This document shows, piece by piece, positions 18,010 through 27,680 of a DNA stretch of 64,000 nt. Source of the DNA: UBA1731 sp964440985 (lineage in GTDB: Bacteria > Verrucomicrobiota > Kiritimatiellia > RFP12 > UBA1067); NCBI GenBank assembly GCA_964440985.1, contig CAYTWE010000002.1:1-64000 (forward strand), in the 5' to 3' direction. Position 1 is the first letter of the stretch. Each line of letters starts with the position of its first letter. A program made the position numbers and the translations under genes. Below the pieces are notes generated by a model, which ran no database searches, had not been told where the DNA came from, and worked only from the letters and a program-made list of their open reading frames with translations.

Positions 18010-18839
18010 AGAGTGACCTCCAGCCCGTCATATGCGGGGGCGATGTGCGGCGGAAGCTCCTTGAGGTAGTCCGCGTGTGAAATGTCGTGGCACATATGGA
18101 CGAGAAGCCCGCGGGCGGGCGCAATGCGCTCCATGTACCCAAGATTCCTGTCCAGCGTAAGATGCGTGGGATGCTCTCGCTTGCGCAGACAATCGAGAAT
18201 CATCAGGTCTACGCCCTTGAGCAGTTCCACGGCGGCATCCGGCAAAGCGCTGCAGTCGCTCGCATATCCGACCTTCCGTCCGCCGCATTCCATCATGTAG
18301 CCGTAGGTCTTCGGCCCATGCGGCACCTCAAACGGCGCAAGCCTCACGTCGCCTATCGTGAACGGAGCATCCACGGCTACGAAGTTCACCATCGGGCGGA
18401 ACAGCCCCATGGTGTTCGCCGTGTTTGATATGTAGGGGAAGATGTGGTGCATCGCCTCGATCGTCTCGGCGGACGCATAGCAGTTCATCGGTCTGCCCTC
18501 CACCAGAAAAGTGCGCCCGTTCGCGCCGGGCGCATCGGGGGCGCAGGGAATCTTTCTGCCGTTGAGCGTATTGAACCGACGCACGTCGTCAAAGCCCGCT
18601 ATGTGATCCATGTGCGCATGGGTAAGCACAACGGCATCGACTTTTGAGATTCCGAAGTCGAGACAGGATTCCCTCATCTCAGGCGGCGTATCGACAAGGA
18701 ACGCCGCCGCATCGGTGCTCACGTATATCCCCGTGCGGCGGCGGCGGTCTCTGGGATCGGACGAGGTGCATACAGGGCATGTGCAGCCGATCTGCGGCAC
18801 GCCGACGCTCGTCCCCGTCCCAAGAAACCTGACCTTCAT
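18006..18839 (-). CDS. MBL-fold metallohydrolase (PhnP-like phosphodiesterase family)
   Basis: The 277-residue cytoplasmic protein starts FLGTGTSVGVPQIGCTCPVC, combining the MBL beta-strand with the Cys pair seen in PhnP-like enzymes. The metal motif THAHMDHIAG and the later YASDCSAL and LVHMCHDISHADYL His/Asp residues complete a dinuclear site. Family members hydrolyse cyclic phosphodiesters or act on lipoate/nucleotide-related substrates. Its ATG shares one base with the TGA of the sugar porter gene (TGATG). Confidence 0.85.
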   Translation of the reverse strand: MKVRFLGTGTSVGVPQIGCTCPVCTSSDPRDRRRRTGIYVSTDAAAFLVDTPPEMRESCLDFGISKVDAVVLTHAHMDHIAGFDDVRRFNTLNGRKIPCAPDAPGANGRTFLVEGRPMNCYASAETIEAMHHIFPYISNTANTMGLFRPMVNFVAVDAPFTIGDVRLAPFEVPHGPKTYGYMMECGGRKVGYASDCSALPDAAVELLKGVDLMILDCLRKREHPTHLTLDRNLGYMERIAPARGLLVHMCHDISHADYLKELPPHIAPAYDGLEVTL

Positions 18840-20392
18840 CAGCGCTTTTCCGGCATCTTGCCAGTCTTGAAGTACTTCTCGATCTCCTCAAGTGTGCGCC
18901 CCTTCGTCTCCGGCAGGAAGAACGCCGCCGTGATGAAGTACACTACGGTGAATCCGGCGAGGCAGTAGAACACGGCGGGGAAGCCCCACGCATCCTTCCA
19001 CGCAGGGAACACCGTCGCGATTGTCGCGGACACACCCTGGTTGATGATCATGGCGATGGACATTCCGGTTGCGCGGATGCGCGTGGGCATAAGTTCGGAG
19101 AGGGCAAGCCACACGCACACGCCGGGACCGACCGCGTAGAACGCGATGAACATGAAGAAGAACACCGTAGCCACCACGCCGGTCGTCATGGACGCCGCGA
19201 CAAGCCCCTTCGTGATCAGGAGGAACACCGTCGCCACGCCGCAGAGACCGAGGATGATGCCGGCTGTGCCGAGCTTCAGGAGGAACTTGCGCCCCTTCTT
19301 GTCCACGAGGGTGCAGGCCACGATCGTCATGAACACGTTGATGAGCTTGATCGCGAGGTCGGAGAAGTTTGCAAGCACACCCTCCATGCCGGTGGCCTTG
19401 AAGATGTCCACCGTGTAGTTGAGCACGGAGTTGATGCCCGTCGTCTGGTTGCAGGCGAGAATCACGACCGCAAGACAGAACGGATAGATGTACTTGCGCT
19501 GGAAGAGGCTGTCACCGCTCGCCGCTTCGGCTATCGCAAGCCGCTCGGCCGCTGCGGCCTCGTCGGCGGCAATCATCTCGTCAAGGATGATGCGGGCCTT
19601 CTCCTCACCGTTGTTCGCGGCGAGGGAGGCAAGCGCCTCCTCCTTGCGGCCCTTCTTGTAGAGCCACCGGGGAGATTCCTTGAGCCCGAACGCTCCAAGG
19701 AACAGAATCAGCCCCGGAACTGCGGAACAGAGGAAGATCGTCTGCCACGCCATCGACCAGCCCTTGAGCTGCTCCGGCTTCACCCATTCAGTTATCATCG
19801 CATAGGTGATCTTCGACGTGTCAGCCGCGCCGAGCTTGTCCACGACGCCATGCGCGACGGCGGCGGCGTTCACCACCTTGTCGGAATCACCCACCCATCC
19901 GGTCACGACAAGACCGATGACGGCGGCGAACGCAAGGCCGATGGTGAGAAGAAGCTGGAACATCCCCGTTCCCTTGCCGCGAGAATCGGAATCAAGGCAC
20001 TCCGCAAGGTACATGGGAACGACAACGCCGACAAGACCGGCGCTTGCACCCTGAAGCGTACGGCCAATCGTGAGAAGGCAGAAGTTGCCGCCTTCGATGA
20101 GACCTGAGGCGCATATCACGGGAATCGAGATGAAGAAGCAGAACGCCGAGGCAATGATGATCTTCTTCCGTCCGAAGAATTCCGCGAGCGAACCAGCGAA
20201 CAGAGAGGATATGACAGAACCCCACAGAACAGCCCCGACCACCAGCCCAAGCTGGACGGACGAATAGTTTGCCGTGTTGCGTATGTACGGAAGCGCGGCG
20301 GCGATCACGCCCACGTCAATGCCGTAGATGAGTCCGCCAAGCCCCGCCATGATGAGCAGATACCTTGCGTAGCGCTTTACCTTGTCGTTCAT
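18839..20392 (-). CDS. Sugar porter family MFS transporter
   Basis: The 517-residue inner-membrane protein has the 12-helix MFS pattern and sugar porter signatures: GLGGLIYGIDVGVI in helix 1, FGRKKIII after helix 2, ESPRWLYKKGRKEEA in the central loop, the QQ/NQTTGINSVLNYT motif in helix 7 (here CNQTTGINSV) and PETKGRTLEEIEKYF at the end. A hydrophilic insert of about 50 residues near 175-225 is unusual. It probably imports a hexose or pentose by proton or sodium symport. AAAGGA precedes the start. Its location in a run with a glycosidase supports uptake of released sugars. Confidence 0.9.
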   Translation of the reverse strand: MNDKVKRYARYLLIMAGLGGLIYGIDVGVIAAALPYIRNTANYSSVQLGLVVGAVLWGSVISSLFAGSLAEFFGRKKIIIASAFCFFISIPVICASGLIEGGNFCLLTIGRTLQGASAGLVGVVVPMYLAECLDSDSRGKGTGMFQLLLTIGLAFAAVIGLVVTGWVGDSDKVVNAAAVAHGVVDKLGAADTSKITYAMITEWVKPEQLKGWSMAWQTIFLCSAVPGLILFLGAFGLKESPRWLYKKGRKEEALASLAANNGEEKARIILDEMIAADEAAAAERLAIAEAASGDSLFQRKYIYPFCLAVVILACNQTTGINSVLNYTVDIFKATGMEGVLANFSDLAIKLINVFMTIVACTLVDKKGRKFLLKLGTAGIILGLCGVATVFLLITKGLVAASMTTGVVATVFFFMFIAFYAVGPGVCVWLALSELMPTRIRATGMSIAMIINQGVSATIATVFPAWKDAWGFPAVFYCLAGFTVVYFITAAFFLPETKGRTLEEIEKYFKTGKMPEKR

Positions 20393-20419
20393 TTCAGTCG
20401 TTCCTTTCGTCTTCGGTTT

Positions 20420-23263
20420 TTATTCGGCGGACTCTTCCTTCGGCTCAAACACCTTCGGGAAAAGCCTTTCGGCAAGTTTCTGGCAGCTGTCAAACTCCTC
20501 CACCGCCTTGTTGACAAGCTCCTCCACGCGGGCGGGGACCGTCGGCTCGTTCGGGAAGAGGGTGCTCATGGTGAGCGCAGAGCCGAACATGAGATTTGAC
20601 CATTCCTTCAGCCCGACATGTGCGGCGGAGCGATCCTGCACAAGTCCGATGATGAGGTTGTTGAGCATTCCCGGCTGCTCGAAATAGAACTTCCGCCACG
20701 TCACCTTTTCGGGTTTCGGCGCAACGGGCCTGTCCTTCAGAGACCTTCTCGGCGGAGTCGGACGCTGAAGCGTCAGCGTCTCCGCATCGGTGGCGGAGAT
20801 CTTCGTCCCCTTCGGGTACTTGCCCATCGTGAACTCAAAGCCCCTGCCGCGCTTGATGAAGTGGCTCTGCAGCATCTGCATGCACTTTATCTTGTGCACC
20901 TGGTCAAGCACGGCCTGCCGCCCTTCCCGCGTGAGCTTTTCAAAGCCGTTCGTCATGTCGCCCACCTGACGCATGGCGAAATCCCAGTCAAGACGCTTCA
21001 GCTCCCTTGCGGCGAGGGCGTCGTACTTCTCCTGCGCCTTCTGGATCTCAGCTTCGGCGCGAGCCTGATACTCTGCCTCGGCCTTCTTCTTGGCGGCCTC
21101 CGCCGCCTCTGCGGCGGCCTTCTCGGCGGCGAGCTTCGCTGCGCGGGCGCGGGCGCGTTCAATCTCCGTCTTCGTGGTGGCGACGAGCGTCGGAGCCTTC
21201 TGCCTGATTGCGGCGGCCTTCTTGAGAGCCTTCTCGATCTCCTTCAGAGACTTCATCGCCTCGTACTCCTCGACGAGATCTGCGGTCAGCTTCGCCAGCT
21301 TCTCTGCATCCTCAACGCTGCCGACAACGAACTTGAGATCCTGCTCGCCCTTCTGCAGTATGTACATCAGGCAGGCGTTCACGCGCACCTCCGCCGCACG
21401 GATCGACCAAAGATCTGTCCAAAGCTGCTGGAACGCCTTGAGCTGCGGCGGATACTCCACCTTCTTCTCCTCGACGTTCGCCACTGGCGCAGGCGCAGGC
21501 GCCGGCTTGGCTTCCGGCTTCTTTGCCTTGTCAGCACCGGCCTTCTTCGCGGGTTCGGCCTTCTTCGGAGCATCCTTGCCCTTCTTGTCTGCGGCAGCCT
21601 TCGCCGGTGGCGCGTTCGTGGCGGTGGCCGCCGGTGCGGGCGCGTTCGTGGCCGCAGGTGCAGCAGCGGCGGCGGCTGGCGCATTTGTCGCCGCTGGCGC
21701 ATTGGTGGATGCAGGCGCAGGTTCAGGCGCGGCGGGCGGCGCAGACAGCACTGCGTTAAGTTTGGCGATCTTCTCGACAACCTTGTTGGAGTAGGCCACT
21801 GCGTCCGTGTAGTCCTTCGTCTCCGGAGCGACAAGCACGGCGCGACACGCCTCCCTCACATCAGGGGCAAGCATGGCGAGAAATGCGTCAGAGGACTTCT
21901 GCACCTCCTTCTCGGACTTGACACGCTGGTCGGTCACGAGTGCGGCAAACTCCGTCGCACTCTTCATCGTCGCCCGGACGGCCTCCTTCGCCTCATGGGC
22001 CTTTTTGTCCATCAAAGCCATGCGTTCGCGTTCGGCCGCCGCCTTTGAGGACTGGATGTACCAGAAAAGTCCGCCTGCGGTAAGAAGCAGGAGCACCACC
22101 ACTCCGATTGCGCCAAGCGCAATCATCTTTCCGATTGTCATCGGCTGCTTCTCGGCTGGCTCCTCCGCCGCCGTCTCTGCCTCTTCTCCCTCGACAACCT
22201 CATCCGTCCCATCGAGCGGAGCGCCATCTGCAGCCGTCTCACCGGCCTCGCCGCCTTCAGGTGCGGCATCATCGCGGCGCTTGTTGAGCGTCATGCGGCG
22301 TTTGCCCTTCATCATGATGCGCTTCCCGCCTTTGCGGGCCGGCGCGGCAGGCTCGTTCGAAGATTCGGCTGTGTCTACGGCGGCCACGGCGGCAGCGGCG
22401 GCGACCTTCTCGTCTATCGTGACGCCTTCGGCGAGTGCGCGGTTTATGTCTCCGATGCAGGCCTCCCACGTCGGGTAGCGGTCGATGACCTCCCGCGCCA
22501 TCATCTTGAGAAGTATCTTGTCTATCGATGCCGGCAGCCCCGGACGCACCGCGCTGGGCGGCTTCGGATTCTCAAGAAACCTCTTTTTGACCACCTCATC
22601 CGGATCGCTGCCTTCGAACGGCGCAACGCCTGTGAGCGCGTGGTATATCGAGGCGCCGAGAGAATACATGTCCACCCGGAAATCAATCGCACCTTTGCGC
22701 ACCTTCTCCGGCGCGATGTAGTACGGAGTGCCCCAGATCTCGTCGCCGGAATTTTCATCCTGCATTCCGGCAAGCCCGAAGTCGACGATCTTTGCCGCAC
22801 CAGTTGCGTCGAAAAGAATGTTCTCCGGCTTTATGTCGCCATGCACAAGCCCCTGGTCTGCGGCGCAGGAAAGGCCTTCCGCCACCTGCTTGCATATGCG
22901 CATCACACGCGTCGGGTCGATGTTCCTGCCATGCACCTCCATGAGACGCAGCAGCGAACCGCCGCCCGCCATCTCCATCGCGATGTACGGCTGGCCGTCC
23001 ACGATGTCGTAGGAGTATATCTGCGCGATGGAAGGATGGATGAGCCTTGCCGCCGCCTGCGCCTCGCGCTTGAACCGCTCGAGGAACTGCGGGTCTGCGC
23101 CGAGCGACTTGAGCATCACCTTGAGCGCGACCTGACGGTCGAGCATCTTGTCACGCGCAAGGTACACGCCTCCCATCCCGCCATGTCCAAGCTCCCGCTC
23201 CACGATGAACCGCCCGAACTCGCACGGCGGCTTCAGCATCGTCTCTTCGTTGTCATCGCTCAT
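20420..23263 (-). CDS. Membrane Ser/Thr protein kinase with HGD catalytic loop
   Basis: The 947-residue product has an N-terminal kinase domain (about 17-280): GHGGMGGVY loop, Lys48, HGDIKPEN with Asp143, DFG 161-163, GTPYYIAPE. The usual HRD arginine is Gly, so activation-loop phosphorylation may not be needed. A basic stretch (KRIMMKGKRRM), an acidic stretch and one transmembrane helix (about 380-403) follow. The C-terminal half contains an Ala/Pro/Lys linker, coiled-coil rich in Ala/Lys/Glu (about 680-790), and an uncharacterised end. The kinase faces the cytoplasm and the rest the periplasm. AAGGAG precedes the ATG. It lies between lepB and the sugar porter gene. The target is unknown. 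Confidence 0.9.
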   Translation of the reverse strand: MSDDNEETMLKPPCEFGRFIVERELGHGGMGGVYLARDKMLDRQVALKVMLKSLGADPQFLERFKREAQAAARLIHPSIAQIYSYDIVDGQPYIAMEMAGGGSLLRLMEVHGRNIDPTRVMRICKQVAEGLSCAADQGLVHGDIKPENILFDATGAAKIVDFGLAGMQDENSGDEIWGTPYYIAPEKVRKGAIDFRVDMYSLGASIYHALTGVAPFEGSDPDEVVKKRFLENPKPPSAVRPGLPASIDKILLKMMAREVIDRYPTWEACIGDINRALAEGVTIDEKVAAAAAVAAVDTAESSNEPAAPARKGGKRIMMKGKRRMTLNKRRDDAAPEGGEAGETAADGAPLDGTDEVVEGEEAETAAEEPAEKQPMTIGKMIALGAIGVVVLLLLTAGGLFWYIQSSKAAAERERMALMDKKAHEAKEAVRATMKSATEFAALVTDQRVKSEKEVQKSSDAFLAMLAPDVREACRAVLVAPETKDYTDAVAYSNKVVEKIAKLNAVLSAPPAAPEPAPASTNAPAATNAPAAAAAAPAATNAPAPAATATNAPPAKAAADKKGKDAPKKAEPAKKAGADKAKKPEAKPAPAPAPVANVEEKKVEYPPQLKAFQQLWTDLWSIRAAEVRVNACLMYILQKGEQDLKFVVGSVEDAEKLAKLTADLVEEYEAMKSLKEIEKALKKAAAIRQKAPTLVATTKTEIERARARAAKLAAEKAAAEAAEAAKKKAEAEYQARAEAEIQKAQEKYDALAARELKRLDWDFAMRQVGDMTNGFEKLTREGRQAVLDQVHKIKCMQMLQSHFIKRGRGFEFTMGKYPKGTKISATDAETLTLQRPTPPRRSLKDRPVAPKPEKVTWRKFYFEQPGMLNNLIIGLVQDRSAAHVGLKEWSNLMFGSALTMSTLFPNEPTVPARVEELVNKAVEEFDSCQKLAERLFPKVFEPKEESAE

Positions 23264-23288
23264 AGCATTCTCCTTAACAGAAAACCGT

Positions 23289-24362
23289 TCACTTCACAGG
23301 GCCGAAATGCGCACTCGCGAACGGCCAGAACACTCCGGCCGCCACACCGCGCAGATTCTTGGCAGGCACCGGTCCCCAATACCGGCTGTCGTAGCTTGCA
23401 GGGCTGTTGTCGCCGCAGGCGAAGTACTCGTCCACGCCAAGCTTCACCTCGCCGGAGACGTCGGTCTTGTCCGAATGCGGCCCAGGATCGAACGGCGGAC
23501 AGTTCGCCGGACGCACAGCCTGCACCTTTCTGCCGTTGACTATCAGGTATGGCTTCACGATCTGCACAGTGTCACCCGGCGTTCCGCACATCCGCTTGAT
23601 GTAGTGCGTCCCCTGCACGAGACCCTTTATCCCGGTGGTCGAGAATATCATCACGTCACCGATTCGCGGATGCCTGAAATTCCACAGCCAGCGATTCACG
23701 AACAGGAAGTCGCCGATGCGGCGGTATCCGCACCAGATGCGTTCGCCCGCAGCCACGAAATCGCCGTGCCCCTTGCCGCCGACGAGTTTGCCTGTGCCGT
23801 CCACAAACGCATCGGTGGGGATCTTCTCCGTCACGTCCGGACGCGCCGCAACGGATACGATGTAGTGTCCGTTGTTGTCAGGCCGCACCGTCAGCGTGCC
23901 GGAACACGGGGCCTTGAAGTCCACGAAGGTTTCGCCGGAGACGAGCCACTTGATCTGCCTCAGCACCGGAGTGCGATCCCACACTGTGGCGTCCTGCGGA
24001 TTCCTGCGCTCCGACCAGTTGCCGTACAGCGTGGGACGCATCGAGCCGGTCGGTATGTTGAACGGCTCGTAGAAATAGCAGCGGAACGCCATCGCCACAG
24101 AGATCGAAACGACAAGAATGTCAAGCCACTCACGCCCCAGCGCAAAGCTTTTCGGAGGATCGAGTTCGCCAAGAATCTCGGCGCATTTCTCGTGGTCTTT
24201 CTTCCGCCACGCATCGTTCAGTGCGGAGAACTTTCCGGCGAAGCTGCCCGTGCGGTAGTCGGGAAGATCCTCATGCGACAGCACAAAGACCCTGGCGGCT
24301 GCAAGCGTCGCCTTGATCTCCTTGCGCCGTCTGGCCTCACGGGAAAAAGGAAGATAAAACAT
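23289..24362 (-). CDS. lepB: Signal peptidase I
   Basis: The 357-residue membrane protease removes signal peptides of exported proteins. Catalytic Ser107 lies in NIPTGSMRPTL just after a single hydrophobic helix (about 78-97), and the general base is Lys256 in YIKRMCGTPGD. The C-terminal box CGDNSPASYDSRYWGPV is intact. An extra N-terminal cytoplasmic stretch of about 70 residues precedes the helix. The ATG has no Shine-Dalgarno sequence and lies eight bases after a strong -10 box, pointing to a leaderless mRNA. Confidence 0.96.
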   Translation of the reverse strand: MFYLPFSREARRRKEIKATLAAARVFVLSHEDLPDYRTGSFAGKFSALNDAWRKKDHEKCAEILGELDPPKSFALGREWLDILVVSISVAMAFRCYFYEPFNIPTGSMRPTLYGNWSERRNPQDATVWDRTPVLRQIKWLVSGETFVDFKAPCSGTLTVRPDNNGHYIVSVAARPDVTEKIPTDAFVDGTGKLVGGKGHGDFVAAGERIWCGYRRIGDFLFVNRWLWNFRHPRIGDVMIFSTTGIKGLVQGTHYIKRMCGTPGDTVQIVKPYLIVNGRKVQAVRPANCPPFDPGPHSDKTDVSGEVKLGVDEYFACGDNSPASYDSRYWGPVPAKNLRGVAAGVFWPFASAHFGPVK

Positions 24363-24370
24363 TTTCGCGG

Positions 24371-24399
24371 ATTATATCGTAATGCACAGTCTATTTCAA
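24371..24399 (-). promoter_or_regulatory. Strong promoter abutting the lepB start codon
   Basis: Minus strand: TTGAAA (24399-24394), 17-bp spacer, TATAAT (24376-24371), then CCGCGAAA and the lepB ATG. Transcription should start at or within two bases of the ATG. Confidence 0.8.
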
Positions 24400-24407
24400 G
24401 GTCACTG

Positions 24408-25565
24408 TCACTTGCTGAACGCAGGGTTCATCCAGTTGCCCTTGTTGTAGAAGATCTGAACCGGCTTGTCGCCGTCCGGATCGGTGTCTACGATGAACAG
24501 CGCCTTGTCGCGGGATGCGACGAGGTGGCGGCTGTCGGCCGCCCAGGACGGATCCTGCCACGAACCCGGATTCGTCACGGTACGCGCCGACGACGCATCG
24601 CCACCGGCCTCTGCGACCATTATGCACCACTGCCCGGACTGGAGGGACGACCAGCAGAGCTTGCCGTCAGGCGCCCAGTCCGGATGGGTGTTCTGCCGCC
24701 CCTTCTGCGTGTAGCGGGTGGACTTGCGCGTGGCGACGTCGCAGATGTAGATCTGCGGGTTGCGCGTCTGGTCGGAGACGTACGCAATCTTGCGCCCGTC
24801 GGGACTCCAGCACGGACTCGACTCCACCGCAGCCGGCGTCTCGGTCATGCGCTTGATCTTGCGGGACGCGAGATCCATCACGTAAAGCTCCGGGTTCCCC
24901 TGATAGGCGAGTATGATTGCGACGGAACGCCCGTCAGGCGATGCCGCCGCGCCGGAGGCGCCGTTCTTGAAGAAGCCGAGGCATTCGCGCTGTTCGGTGT
25001 CAACGTTGATGCGGTAGGAAAGCTGCTTCTCGTGCAGGAAGCCGGTGTAGTAGACGTCCGTTCCGTTGAACGCCCAGCGCGGACCGATTGCAGCCCGTCC
25101 GTCGCTCGTGACCTGCCTCATGTCCCATCCGTCAGGATAGCACATGTACAGCTCCGCATTGTCGGAGCCTTTGCGGTTCACGTACGCGATGCGCTTCGTG
25201 GCGAAGCCCGTGCCGCCATCGGAGAACGACTTCACGATCGCATCAGACATCCGCCGCGCAGCCATGCGGGCGCCGGCGGCGTCGGAGAACGTCTCGCTTG
25301 ACGTCACGGCCTTGCCGTAGCCTGCTGCCTTTACGGTTCCGCCGGCCGTTCCGGAGACCGTAATCGAGCCGGAAGGCGCAACCTTGAACCAGCCTGAAAG
25401 CTCCAGGTTCTTCTTCAGAGCCTTCGCGTAGTCCGGACTTCCGGAAACCTGCACGGCAACCGTCACCTTCACCGCACCCTGCTTTACCACGTCCACCGTC
25501 AGCGCAAAGGCCTCCGACACGGAAACCGCCAGTACGCAGCCCAATATGCAATTGCGAATCTTCAT
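24408..25565 (-). CDS. tolB: TolB-type periplasmic beta-propeller protein
   Basis: The 385-residue exported protein has a signal peptide (MKIRNCILGCVLAVSVSEAFA), an N-terminal alpha/beta domain (about 20-135) and a C-terminal propeller with TolB repeats such as SPCWSPDGRKIAYVSDQ, HPDWAPDGKLCWSS and DPSWAADSRHLVAS. TolB works with Pal and the TolQRA motor in outer-membrane constriction. No pal or tolQRA is adjacent; it lies between lpxA and lepB, an envelope-biogenesis cluster. The start has only a weak AAAGG upstream. Confidence 0.88.
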   Translation of the reverse strand: MKIRNCILGCVLAVSVSEAFALTVDVVKQGAVKVTVAVQVSGSPDYAKALKKNLELSGWFKVAPSGSITVSGTAGGTVKAAGYGKAVTSSETFSDAAGARMAARRMSDAIVKSFSDGGTGFATKRIAYVNRKGSDNAELYMCYPDGWDMRQVTSDGRAAIGPRWAFNGTDVYYTGFLHEKQLSYRINVDTEQRECLGFFKNGASGAAASPDGRSVAIILAYQGNPELYVMDLASRKIKRMTETPAAVESSPCWSPDGRKIAYVSDQTRNPQIYICDVATRKSTRYTQKGRQNTHPDWAPDGKLCWSSLQSGQWCIMVAEAGGDASSARTVTNPGSWQDPSWAADSRHLVASRDKALFIVDTDPDGDKPVQIFYNKGNWMNPAFSK

Positions 25566-25616
25566 TTTTACAATCTTGCCTTTCGTTGATATCCTGTCCC
25601 GGTCATTGTCGCCGCA

Positions 25617-26399
25617 TCAGCTCACGCCGCGCGTCGAGTTGCGGTAGAACTGCACAAGTTCCTTGACCTCGTCAAACTGCTCCACATCGTTCTCCACCCG
25701 CTCTAAGGCCTGCGAACGGTTGAGACCGGAATGGTATATGAACCTGAACGCCTCCTTGAGCGCAGATATGACGTCCTTGGAGAATCCGCGCCTTGTAAGC
25801 CCGACGACGTTCGGGCCGATGACCTTGAGCGACCCTTCAACCATGTCTCCGAGCATGAACGGCGGGAAATCCTGCCTGATCTTCGACATTCCGCCGACCA
25901 TCGCGTGGCGTCCGACGCTGCAGAACTGGTGGGACGCAGCGCATCCGCCGATTATCGCCCAGTCCTGGAGGTGTACGTCTCCGGCGAGCTGAACGGAGTT
26001 CGAGCAGATCACGTGATTGCCAAGCACGACGCCGTGCGCCGCATGGCAGTACGCCATGAACAGGCAGTCAGATCCGATGATCGTCTTCTCGCCGTCCTTC
26101 GTGCCGAGATGCACGGTGGCGAATTCGCGGATCACCGTCCGGTCGCCGATCTCCACGTACGAGACAGACCCTTCCTGATACTTCAGATCCTGCGTCTTCA
26201 TCCCGATGAGCGCATACGGGAATATCTGGCACTCTGCGCCTATCGTAGTGTGTCCGTCGATTATCGCGCCCTGCCCAACGGTCGTTCCGGGGCCGATGAT
26301 TGCGTTCGCGCCGATTGTGGCGTAAGGGCCTACCTTGACGCCGTCGCCAAGACGCGCATTTGCGTCAACCATCGCGGTTGGATGTACTTCTATAGCCAT
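25617..26399 (-). CDS. lpxA: UDP-N-acetylglucosamine acyltransferase LpxA
   Basis: First committed step of lipid A synthesis: acyl transfer from ACP to the 3-OH of UDP-GlcNAc. The left-handed beta-helix of hexapeptide repeats is clear (GANAIIGPGTTVGQGAIIDG in part), with the His pair HAAH at 119-122, GGCAASHQFCSVGRHAMVGG and the C-terminal helical domain (ALKEAFRFIYHS). Start ATG 26399 has GGAG six bases upstream; the longer reading would overlap the permease gene. Length 260 is standard. It indicates an LPS-bearing outer membrane. Confidence 0.96.
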   Translation of the reverse strand: MAIEVHPTAMVDANARLGDGVKVGPYATIGANAIIGPGTTVGQGAIIDGHTTIGAECQIFPYALIGMKTQDLKYQEGSVSYVEIGDRTVIREFATVHLGTKDGEKTIIGSDCLFMAYCHAAHGVVLGNHVICSNSVQLAGDVHLQDWAIIGGCAASHQFCSVGRHAMVGGMSKIRQDFPPFMLGDMVEGSLKVIGPNVVGLTRRGFSKDVISALKEAFRFIYHSGLNRSQALERVENDVEQFDEVKELVQFYRNSTRGVS

Positions 26400-26409
26400 T
26401 TTCTCTCCA

Positions 26410-27525
26410 TTAAAGGTTTTTCGGCACGAGATACGATGCAAGCGCCAGACACGCGACGACAGGAATCCATATCAGGAACTCCGGCTGTGCGCGGAAATCC
26501 TTCGACAGGCTGGACATCAGTATCACGACCATGTAGTACGACAAGGCGACGGCAAGCGATATCGCCATTCCGACGGAGCTTTCCTTGCGCTGTGCGCGTA
26601 TGCCGAGCGGAATGCCAACGAGGACAAAGCATACGGATGCAAACGCAAAGACCCAACGCTTCTGAAACTCCGTCTGAATGTCGCTCAGATAGCGTTTTGC
26701 CATATACTTCTCCGTACCCTTCTTCGAATTCCCCTTCGAAGTCTCCACCTGCGCCTTTGCGCGATCTATGGCCGACATCATCTCGAAGAAGCAGAAGTCC
26801 TTCTCCTTGCGCTTGTACTTGCCGTCCTTCAGCACATCCTCAACGCGGTACTGGTAGCGGGCTATCCGCGCCATTCCGGGATGCTCCTCGTCAAGCGGAT
26901 CTACCGTTATGTCGTGCAGATCGAGGCACACATCCTTCCCTTCGCTCGTGACAAGAGCCTTCTTGGCCGTTATCTCGCGCACAAACCTCTTGTTGGAGTA
27001 GTCGAGCACGATGAGGTCGCGAAGCCAGTTGCCCTCACGCGATTCAAAGTATATCTTCACCTTCGGGAAGTCGTCGATGACCCTGCCCGGCTCAAGAAGG
27101 TCAAGCCCGGCCCCCACGGAAATGCGCCTTGCGAGATTGCGGCGCACCTCGTGTCCGCGTGGCACGATCTCGTTGTTGATGAAAAGCCCAAGAAGCGTCA
27201 TCGCAGCCGCAAAAAGCACAGGATAGCGTATCACGGAGAGAAGGTTCACTCCGCAGGCTCGCATCGCTGCGATCTCCGAATCGGCGGAAAGGCGGGAGAA
27301 CACGAGCAGTGACGAGACGAGCAGCGCAAGCGGTATCGTCCACTGCATCGTCTCCGGGAAGCACACAAGCGCAAAACGCCCCACAAGCTCAATGGGGATG
27401 CCGGAGAGGATGTAGCCGACGATCTGCACCATCAGACCGATCGTCAGCACGAACGACAGCACCAGAAACGCCAACAGGAAGGACGTCAAAAATGATCCGA
27501 ATACATATCTCTGGAGTGTCTTCAT
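26410..27525 (-). CDS. LptF/LptG family LPS export permease
   Basis: The 371-residue inner-membrane protein has the YjgP/YjgQ layout: three N-terminal helices (LLAFLVLSFVLTIGLMVQIV; FPETMQWTIPLALLVSSLLVF), a large periplasmic beta-jellyroll of about 110-270, and three C-terminal helices (FAFASVCFVLVGIPLGI). It would extract LPS with LptB. Which of LptF or LptG it corresponds to cannot be decided. The ATG follows a TACAAT box by 11 bases with no Shine-Dalgarno sequence. Confidence 0.9.
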   Translation of the reverse strand: MKTLQRYVFGSFLTSFLLAFLVLSFVLTIGLMVQIVGYILSGIPIELVGRFALVCFPETMQWTIPLALLVSSLLVFSRLSADSEIAAMRACGVNLLSVIRYPVLFAAAMTLLGLFINNEIVPRGHEVRRNLARRISVGAGLDLLEPGRVIDDFPKVKIYFESREGNWLRDLIVLDYSNKRFVREITAKKALVTSEGKDVCLDLHDITVDPLDEEHPGMARIARYQYRVEDVLKDGKYKRKEKDFCFFEMMSAIDRAKAQVETSKGNSKKGTEKYMAKRYLSDIQTEFQKRWVFAFASVCFVLVGIPLGIRAQRKESSVGMAISLAVALSYYMVVILMSSLSKDFRAQPEFLIWIPVVACLALASYLVPKNL

Positions 27526-27536
27526 TTATTCTGCGG

Positions 27537-27565
27537 ATTGTACCAAATCAGCCCCCCGCAGGCAA
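27537..27565 (-). promoter_or_regulatory. Promoter for the lptF/G-lpxA-tolB run
   Basis: Minus strand: TTGCCT (27565-27560), 17-bp spacer, TACAAT (27542-27537) with an upstream TGG extension, then CCGCAGAATAA and the ATG. The predicted leader is about four bases. The rest of the 155-base gap up to ispA (27566-27680) shows no gene or clear hairpin. Confidence 0.75.
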
Positions 27566-27680
27566 GGACGGCATGGACTGCTCAAAGCCGAGGCGCACAC
27601 CGGAACGGCAACGCGGCAGCGTCTGCGGGAAACGCCAGGTCCGGATGATCCGATGCCTGATGATGCACCGATTGGACAGG

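Noticed and set aside
20618..22048. 476-codon Leu/Arg/Gly-rich plus-strand frame
   Set aside because: Antisense of the kinase Ala/Lys/Pro-rich half; composition is the mirror of that low-complexity region.
23148..25301. 717-codon plus-strand open frame
   Set aside because: It runs antisense to the kinase, lepB and tolB genes, which have clear family motifs. Its product is His/Arg-rich without a fold; it is a frame shadow of GC-rich genes.
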